A DNA stretch of 64,000 nucleotides from assembly GCA_016630955.3 (NCBI GenBank), contig CM049997.1, positions 1,054,001 to 1,118,000 on the forward strand, read 5' to 3'. Positions 56,652-64,000 of the stretch are shown piece after piece. The stretch comes from Didymella arachidicola (Eukaryota > Ascomycota > Dothideomycetes > Pleosporales > Didymellaceae). The stretch's first letter is position 1. Each line of letters starts with the position of its first letter. The notes beneath the pieces are model-generated. The model ran no database searches, was not told the origin of the DNA, and saw nothing but the letters and a program-made list of their open reading frames with translations. The position numbers and the translations under genes were made by a program.

Positions 56652-57529
56652 AGCAAGGTCTGTCGATAGTTTATAATAAGGATGCTGGTCTGTTACAAAA
56701 CAAGGTGCCTGTGATTAGCGGTGAGCAAACACCTGAACACTCGTATTTGAGAGGTTTGTCGCATAGAAATGGAAAAGTATGCAGATCGAGCTCCAGAGCG
56801 AGGATCTGGGGAACGTGGGACGGAACGCAGCAGCGGGGCTCTCTCGACCTTATGCCAACGTCGCGTGCTATTTCCCGAGATCTCCTCTACCGGTATGTAT
56901 GGCGGCAACACCAGCATACATCAAGTACCTCAACCTTTGGTCGATTCGAGATGGCATGCCTGAGCGAGTGCAAGCCACTTTCTCGCAGCAGTCGAACCAT
57001 GACTCCTGCGCAGAGTGTACCGGGCACATTAGTCGCCAACACCTCTTCCGAAAGGACAGCAGATATCATAGACGCTCGCATGATGCCGCACAGACTGCTT
57101 GAGGAGGCATAACGCCGTAAAGGCCGTATCGAGAAATACTCGTGGAGCTCCAACTTGCTGTTTGCATGTGCAATGCACTCTCCCTTAGGTCGGTGAGCAT
57201 CATCCCCGATCGTCCGCAGGTTAAATCCGCTGCAGCGTGCCTCCTCCCGCGCTCAAGCTCGCCTCGACCCAAAACAAGCCCTTTCTGGGCTCGGGAAGCG
57301 GCATCTAGCCGTCCAAGGCGCGTTTTGATTGGTGAACTTGCCCTACCCCAGATGCGACGCCTCTTGGCTTTCGGACCGTCCGAGAGGAGCGTTATTGCCT
57401 GGCAGCCTGGCAATTTATCTCCTGCTCCCTGCTGCTTGGCTGTTGAATATACACCTCCGATTCCCTGGGTTTGTTCGACGATCCTACCGGTGCTTGTTAC
57501 AGCAATAGCACCTTTTGACAGCATCCACC
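56652..57529. other. intergenic, no gene recognised
   Basis: Holds the PAN1 3' flank and the promoter of the MFS transporter. A 168-codon minus frame (57572-57066) overlaps the transporter start and has no domain features. Confidence 0.5.
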
Positions 57530-59228
57530 ATGGCAACACCCTCGACCTTCCCCAACACAGCACGGGAAGCACAGGATCTTAACGAGAAAGACAGCGAGGC
57601 ATACCAGCACGGCCAGGATGCCGACACATACATTGCAGATCCCGAAAAAGGCGCACAGAGCCAAGCACTTTCAACACACACAGACGAACACACGCTCAGT
57701 GGTGATGCGCCCGTACGAGAAGAGGCACAAGACTCAAATGTCGTAGATTGGGACGGGCCAGATGATCCTGAAAACCCCCTGAACTGGCCAGCGAAGAAAA
57801 AGTGGTCCATTATTGCGGCACTGGGAGCCGTCACTTTCATCACACCACTTGCGTCGTCGTTCTTCGCACCTGGTGTCCCGCAGGTCATGCGGGCTTTCGA
57901 GGTCGAGTCGAATCTGATGGCTACGTTTGTAGTATCTGTCTATCTTCTCGGATTTGCTCTCGGTAAGTTGCTCGTCAGACATACTTGTACCCAGGCTGAT
58001 CAGTGCTCCAGGCCCTCTCGTCATCGCACCTATGTCAGAGATGTTCGGCCGAATGCCCATTTACAACATCTGCAACGTCCTCTTCATCATCTTCAATATT
58101 GCATGTGCCCTTAGTACATCGATGGGCATGCTCATCGCTTTCCGACTGCTTGCAGGCTGTGCCGGAGCATCGCCTCTAACACTCGGAGGCGGCACAATCG
58201 CTGACATGTTTCCTCCCGAGCAGCGTGCCGGCGCCATGGCAATTTACTCCATGGGGCCTCTTTTGGGACCGATCGTTGGACCGGTATGTGGTGGCTTCCT
58301 TGTCGAATCCCTTTCCTGGCGCTGGGTATTTTGGATCCTCGCCATCTTCGGCGGCGTCTTTGGCGTCAGTCTTGCCTTTGTCGGCCGCGAGACATTCCAT
58401 CAGACCATTCTCAACGGCAAAGTCGCGCGCTTGCGCAAAGAAACAGGAAACACGCAGCTCCGCAGTAAGCTCAACAACGGACTCTCGCCCAAGGAAGTTT
58501 TCGCCCGTGCTATCGCACGCCCGATGAAGATGCTGTTCCTCAGCCCTATTGTGTTCCTCATGAGCTTATACATCTCCGTCAACTATGGCATTTTGTATCT
58601 GTTCTTCACGACCATGACATTTGTCTTTGAGGGGCAGTACGGGTTCTCCTCCGGCTCCGTCGGGCTGGCATATCTGGGTATGGGTGTCGGTATGATATTG
58701 GGCATGGGCGTGCTGGGCACGCTGTCCGACAAGAACATCAAGAAGCACCAGGCCAAGGGCAACGCGAAGCCTGAGCACAGACTTCCCATGTTTCTCACAG
58801 TTCCGGGTGCGGTCAGCTTGCCGTTTGGCATCTTTCTTTATGGCTGGACGACGTACTACGGTGTACACTGGATTGGTGAGTTCCCTCACCCGACGTTGGT
58901 TAGAATAGTGCTAACATTAGCAGTTCCCATTATCGGCACGGCGTTCATCGGCGTTGGGAACTTGACCGCTATGATGACCATCCAGACGTACCTCGTTGAC
59001 GCCTTCAACGTGCATGCTGCGTCCGCCATCGCTGCCAACACCGTCCTTCGATCTGTGTTCGGCGCCGTGCTGCCCCTTGCCGGGCTTGATATGTATGACA
59101 AATTGGGCCTTAACTGGGGCAATTCGCTGCTGGGATTTGTGGCGCTCGCTTTCATTCCGGTGCCGGTCATGTTCAGACTATACGGGGAGCGTATCAGGAC
59201 GAACCCAAAATTTCAAGTTCAGTTCTAG
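57530..59228 (+). CDS. MFS transporter, DHA1-type drug:H+ antiporter
   Basis: Exons 57530-57962, 58012-58875 and 58924-59228 give 533 residues. After a 100-residue hydrophilic N-terminus with the fungal motif DWDGPDDPENPLNWP, about 12 hydrophobic segments follow. Family motifs are GPLVIAPMSEMFGRMPIY (DHA1 version of motif A, completed across intron 1), LLAGCAGASPLTLGGGTIAD, and the motif-C-like GPLLGPIVGPVCGGFL. Members export drugs, polyamines or mycotoxins at the plasma membrane; the substrate is unknown. The start has a perfect CACCATGG context. The second intron ends in ttagcag, a tandem NAGNAG acceptor, so products may differ by one Ala before VPIIGTAF. Confidence 0.92.
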
Positions 59229-60378
59229 GTTGAGTTTGGGCGGAGATCAAGATTGGTTCGCATGGTAGACGGTTTCTTTGCAACATATACCCTTTCAGTA
59301 TGATCATTGTAATGAAAAGTTAATTGCATAACATAGAGGTAGACGAATCGGAAAACATTCGTGCTGTATCGGAGCAAATCTTTATTCACCGTCTCCTCCA
59401 CATAATCGACTACCTCCAGAGATACCTATATGTAGAAGCCTACTGGTCCGTCTTACTGTAGGTATGCTGTGTACCAGCGTTAGATCTGTATAGTGATGGC
59501 CAGGGCCTCTTCGTTGGTGACGCCAGAAGCCTCTGATTCCGGTGTCACGGTGTTACTATGTTGTTGTCAATAAGGCCCGAATCAAGCACGTGTTAGTCGT
59601 ATTTTAATTCATGAAGTGTAGAAGATCTACCAACAATAGGAGACACAGGGTCCATTATGTATTTCTACTAAAAGAATTTCTGCGCGTAGAGCCAGATTGA
59701 TACGTTCGCTTCGACTTAGGATTGGCAGTGAACCCACAGCTTAAGCCCATCGACTGACATGATTTCCAAGCAATTCATCTACTTCGCCTGCTGAGATCGT
59801 ACTTACTTAGCGCGGTGGGCCTCCGCTTACTGATTCGGAGGTGTTTATTTCGAGGTGATCCTGCCACTTGATACGACTCATCGCCCTGACAGCGGTCAAG
59901 ACGGCCTGTTTCGTTTGCACGAGAAGGAGGCCACAAAGACCCTCTGAAATGAGCTTCGTCCGGCTTGTACTGGTCGTCGTACCTCATTCAAGTGTCGTCG
60001 AGGATCTCGAACGTGTCGGGTACGCAACCTCTAGCCCGAGTTGTCTTGCAGAAAGCGATACCACCCTGGGAGTCGGGAAAGTGGCACGCAAAATCCTCCT
60101 CTCAAGCCGTTAGAAGTCACTGTGACTCGTCTCCATGGAGCCACTCATACTTCCTACGTCTACGGTTGTGCAGGAGAAGTTCCCAGAGGGGGTGTTCAAA
60201 AGGGGTTAAGAAGAGTGAAGCGAGAAACGAAAAGGTCGAGGTAGGACCATTCAAAGAAATTAACCAACTGTAATCGTCTCACGTTCGGGTCATGACGGCT
60301 TCCCAACTTTACATCGAATGCAGCACGATTTAGTGAGCTACCTCAGGGAGTCCATGCCATACATACTGTCTTGCGGCC
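59229..60378. other. intergenic, no gene recognised
   Basis: AT-richer than the flanking genes. Short frames only. Holds the 3' flank of the MFS gene and the putative promoter of the small candidate gene at 60379. Confidence 0.45.
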
Positions 60379-60778
60379 ATGAATGAGGTATGAAAGCCTT
60401 CTGTTCTCCTTCCTTTGTTTGTATCCCTTTCTCTATAACGCATTGAATCCGCGAACCCGTCTTACTCGTGTCCACTAGCGTAACGCTTTCTTGGTTGAAG
60501 ACAAAGTAGCCGTCCTGAAGACTGATCCGCTTACACCCGAAAGCATGGCGCTGCTCCTGCGGTGCCGAAATATTCTCGACCCGGTTGTTTTGATTCCTCG
60601 CCTGCGCCTTTTAGCACGGGAAATTGTTAGCCTCCTCGTTAGCCCTAGGATCGAACAGCATGTCCGCATATGTAGCAAGTCAGAATTGGATATCACCGCG
60701 CACCCAAAGATCCTCGAAGACCTCTCGCCTGTGCTCAGACGTATCGGCGAACGTCGAGCGCAGGATGAATCTAAATGA
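60379..60778 (+). CDS. possible small two-exon gene, unknown
   Basis: A 9-nt first exon (60379-60387, M-N-E) followed by a plausible 91-nt intron (gtatga...cactag) leads into an open frame 60479-60778, giving 102 residues. The protein would begin MNERNAFLVEDKVAVLKTDP and is helical and Leu/Arg-rich, with LDITAHPKILEDLSPVLRRI near the end. Codon use and hydrophobic spacing look more protein-like than the surrounding shadows, and first exons this small occur in fungi. No family is recognised and the model depends on one weak intron, so it remains a candidate. Confidence 0.35.
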
Positions 60779-61178
60779 GAAACTTGAGAACGATAGCGTC
60801 AAGTTCATTCTCATACACGGTGCTGGCGACGAGTGGAGTAACATGAGTGCAGCTGCGAAGCCATCAGATGGAGACAAAAGGTGAGCTTAGATTCAGCAAG
60901 AGAGGTGAAGACGGAGGAAGCGTAATATCTCAGTACGCTGGTCGGTTGTTGGCTCTTGTCTCGGCTACTCGTATGTACGTACAAGGGCGGCATGAAAGAA
61001 TAAGGAAGGACCTCCGCTTCATGTTGCAGAAAATGCTGGCTACAAAGGTGGCGCTATCGTGGCCAAGAGTGCGTCTACTTTTGTCAGACGTGTACAGAGA
61101 CAGACACGGACTGTCTCATCGTTTATATTAGTCTGGAAATTGCATCGGAACTTCCTTACAGCATGGAAGTCTCATTGC

Positions 61179-62624
61179 TTAGCACCGTATCCACGGCTTC
61201 CAGCCATGCTTGATGGATCTTGCGCTTACGCTCAAGGCTGTGCCAACCATCATGCTTAATGCTGCCCAGCAGATTGGGATTGTGTAATTTCCATCCGCAA
61301 CCTGCAGCAAAGCACCCGATATAGGTCCGCCGACCAGAGCACTGAAGCCGATGACTGTGAAAGCCATGCCCAGCCTTGTGCCAGTCTTACTAATATCCGG
61401 ACTGTAAGCGCCGATCACCGAGGGAAAGAGCGACTGAAATGCTCCGGCACCCAGCCCGTAGAAGACAACCCAGACGTAGTAGCCTGCAATGGAGTTGACG
61501 GAAAGCCAAGTCCACAGCATGACGACGTTGAACAGCAGAGCAATAGCCTGCACATTGAGAACACCGATATAGCGATCTGCAACGAAGCCGGGCAGCACGC
61601 GAGCGGGTAGACCTACACCATTGAGGATGATCACTAGGTTGAGCGATTCGGTGTAGGGCATACCAAGCTCGTCACGAGCGTACGAGGCCACATAGTAGAA
61701 GACACAGTATACTGGTGGCATCATACAACATGTGCCCAGCACTTGCAAGCAGTACGGTGCGTCTTTGAAAGCTGCCCAGTCGACGAGTGGACCTGTCTTT
61801 CTTGGAGGCAAACGTGGACGCATGAACGCAATGCAGAACGTAAGGCTTACCACGTTCAGCAGCCCTAAGACGCGCACTGTCCAGCCAAAGCCGACCTTTC
61901 CAAGTAGCTGTCGCCTGTTCTTGATTAGCCTCGTGTGGATTGCCTGCTTCTCGGGTACTCACACCACCAGTGGATAGACCACCCCTCCCATAGCAGTACC
62001 GCTTGTCACCATGCCCAATGCCATAGCCTTCTTCTTCGTAAAGTACGTGGCGCACACGCCCATGATGGGGACGAAGAAAATACCAGCTCCCACGCCTGTG
62101 CAAAGACCTTGCGTGAGTAGAAGTTGCCAGTAATTGTGTGCGATGCTCATCGTGAAGATGCCGACCAGCTGAATGACAATACCCAATGCGACTGTGGGGC
62201 GAAACCAGCCTCTATCAAGAGCACGACCGCTGAATATCCCGAGCCCAAACACGAGACATGCTTGTAACGAGCCTATCCAAGAGATGGTCGAAGCGGGTTG
62301 CGGGAGGATCGTTTCGTAGTAAGGCTGAAAGGCTCCAAAACTGTTGATGAACCCCCACGAATTAATGATGGCCAACCATGCACAGAAGACTTGGGTCCAG
62401 GCTCGGAAGCCGCCATCTGGTGGTGGACCAGGATCAGCAAGCGAGCGTGTTGTCAAACGTGATTGTATGCGGTCAAGAGAATATGCTGGCCTCGATTGCG
62501 TTCTCGTGAGCGTCAAGTCAATGGGCGCTTCGGCGTTGACTCCTGGTGTTCTGGTCTCGATGTGCGCTTCGGCCTTCTCTCCGTCGTGTGTGTGAGCCTC
62601 GGTGGCTTCTGTTCTTGTCGACAT
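61179..62624 (-). CDS. MFS transporter, monocarboxylate-transporter-like
   Basis: Exons 62624-61963 and 61914-61179, joined by a 48-nt intron (gtgagt...ctaatcaagaacag), give 465 residues. After a polar N-terminus comes the MCT signature PPDGGFRAWTQVFCAWLAII, then GFINSFGAFQPYYE, GIFFVPIMGVCATYF and, across the intron, YPLVVRQLLGKVGFGWTVRV. Twelve hydrophobic segments are expected. Fungal members of this group transport monocarboxylates, riboflavin or unknown compounds, and many have no measured activity. An ATG 21 codons upstream (62687) is in frame; 62624 fits the family better. The junction falls inside a conserved loop, supporting the splice. Confidence 0.9.
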
Positions 62625-63147
62625 CGAGTTCGAATAGCATGTGTGCAGGGCATGACACGGCTGCCCGAAGCGCTTCTTCGTAGCCAAGTACCAATTGAAT
62701 CCAAGCTATGAGTCTTAACATTCGTCGTCAAGAGTCATCGATGCATGTGTGAGGTCTTGGCACGGAAGCGCAGCGCAAGGTTGCATCCGGCGGAGGAGGC
62801 CAGGGATGAGTGATGATCAGAGTCCGATTTTTCACAGGGCGCGACTCCTAGATGATAACGATGGTAGACGCCTGCCCGACTGGGCATTTCGGTCCAGAAA
62901 ATCCCGAAATGCGGAGTTGCGTCCATGACGTTGTAAGTCAAATCAGTGGGGTTACGCTACACCGAACTACGTACGTCGGGTATAAGCCCAGATGCACTAG
63001 TCGACGAGTCAGAGAGTAGCGTCCTCCAACAAGTGTGTCGATGCAGATTTCTATTGTGCGCAGATGGCTTTTGATGGCATATTGAGAGCGCTCTGCTGTG
63101 GTGAGGGGTTGTGTGATGATTGCCAGCTTGGACGTTACGCACTGCTG
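62625..63147. other. intergenic, no gene recognised
   Basis: Upstream region of the MCT-like gene (minus) and 3' flank of the partial gene at the right edge (minus). No coding features seen. Confidence 0.5.
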
Positions 63148-64000
63148 TCAGACAATGGCTGCATAGTACTTGAGCGGCGCAGCTGGAGCAGTCGAGCGCT
63201 CGAACAGGCTTCCAATCATATAAGTTTTGAAGTCGAGGACATCGGTCATCCAGTCGTCAAGATCAATGCATGCCATGGCGTGTGTGAGTTGAGCAAGCGT
63301 GTCTCTACGAAGGTCAGCGCCAGTCTTTCCATGGGGTTAGAGTGGGCAGAGATTATGACTGACGCGAGAATCTATGAGCGAGAGTGCTGGCTAGGTGCAT
63401 ACCTTGAGGCGAAGCGCTGAACCATGTCAAGGTCTCGCTCGTGCTGTCCAGCGATGATGTAGACCCAACGCTGCTCGGTCTTCTTCCACCAGCGGTTGGG
63501 CAGGTACGCCTCGAGCATGTAGTACTCGTCGCGCTGGTAGGGGAATTCGAGACTCGGCGGGCCGTGTTTGGACAGAAACGTGTCTGCGCCGGAGGCAGCG
63601 TCGGCGGGAGTCATGTCGACGTGGGTGCGCTTGTTGCCCTTGTTCTTCGAGTGTCGTTTGATGGAGCGCACGGTGCTGTCCAGGTGCATCTCGAGTATTC
63701 GCGCGTGCCACAGCGGGTCATCGACCGCTTTCCGGGCTATTCGCGCATTGCGCGCGACGAGCTCGTCGTTCCACTCAGCCGTCCTGCCCCGCGGAACGGC
63801 GGGTATGGGGACGCCGTGGTCGAGGTTCGGCTGCCAGTGGGCAAAGTCGAGCACCAGGCCCAGGTTGTTCCACGTGAGGATGCACGTCAGGCAGGTGCAG
63901 AGCTGCTGCGCGTCGGGCGGCGAGATGTGCGTGTAGGGGCGCTTGTGGATGCTGAGCTGCGTCTGCCGGCCGGCGTCGGTCAGCAACGCCCGGGTCGCGG
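63148..64000 (-). CDS. protein of unknown function, 5' end beyond the window
   Basis: The minus-strand frame is open to the right edge, so the start is missing. Exon 64000-63403 is followed by a 98-nt intron (gtatgc...ctgaccttcgtag) and a last exon 63304-63148. About 250 residues are visible. Features are a His/Trp-containing start (LDFAHWQPNLDHGVPIPAVP), a Lys/Arg-rich stretch (RSIKRHSKNKGNKR), DEYYMLEAYLPNRWWKKTEQ, then across the intron DMVQRFASRDTLAQLTHAMA and the ending PLKYYAAIV. The spliced end is longer and more protein-like than reading on into the intron, which stops after nine more residues at 63372. I do not recognise the family; the pattern suggests a fungus-specific protein. Confidence 0.7.

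Noticed and set aside
1..64000. CRISPR arrays, prophage, bacterial-type operons or toxin systems
   Set aside because: None present: the window is eukaryotic with spliceosomal introns, and repeats are simple tandem or coding repeats without spacer structure.
1..64000. Secondary-metabolite gene cluster
   Set aside because: Two MFS transporters, a reductase and an ABC exporter are present, but no PKS, NRPS, terpene cyclase or pathway regulator; they are scattered among housekeeping genes.

Overview
This is nuclear DNA of a filamentous ascomycete (Pezizomycotina). Coding genes are broken by short introns of about 44-107 nt with GT..AG ends and CTAAC or CTGAC branch sites. A single dispersed 5S rRNA gene ends in a T-run. 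Several families typical of or restricted to filamentous fungi are present: DUF3074, DUF6536-type membrane proteins, PAN1 and a fungal STK19 homologue. A dothideomycete is my guess from the overall look of the proteins; the class is inference, not shown by the sequence.

Layout. 1-4034: 3' part of an ABCC-type ABC exporter. 5857-6462: small one-helix membrane protein. 7.8-12.2 kb: a gene graveyard, with a many-times broken DUF6536 membrane-protein gene (minus) and a phosphotransferase-fold gene interrupted by one TGA. 13.0-18.9 kb: 5S rRNA, COX23 in four small exons, a large RING-finger protein and a tautomerase, all on minus. 19.4-24.4 kb: NAD(P) reductase, DGAT2-type acyltransferase, STK19-domain protein and tRNA-Gly(TCC). 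24.7-28.3 kb: a WRN-type 3'-5' exonuclease (minus), divergent from LSM5 in six exons. 30.9-40.7 kb: SAM/HMG-box protein, DUF3074 protein and a large Gln/Pro-rich coiled-coil protein. 40.7-42.3 kb: a truncated pogo/Fot1-type transposon between two 68-bp copies of the 3' end of the preceding gene. 42.6-56.7 kb: taxilin, CYM1, aldo-keto reductase, MRI1, a 78-residue coiled-coil protein and PAN1. 57.5-64 kb: a DHA1-type MFS exporter, a doubtful small gene, a monocarboxylate-type MFS transporter and a partial gene of unknown function.

How the genes relate. The set is mostly housekeeping: mitochondrial biogenesis (COX23, CYM1), mRNA decay and splicing (LSM5), methionine salvage (MRI1), endocytosis and actin (PAN1), trafficking (taxilin) and lipid storage (DGAT2). 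I see no biosynthetic gene cluster. Several genes are arranged head to head over 250-800 bp shared promoters: DGAT2/STK19, exonuclease/LSM5, taxilin/CYM1, AKR/MRI1 and the 78-aa gene/PAN1. The most unusual parts are the transposon between duplicated gene ends, the pseudogene block, two probable GC-AG introns and the minisatellites in the taxilin/CYM1 promoter. I found no convincing new multi-gene system.
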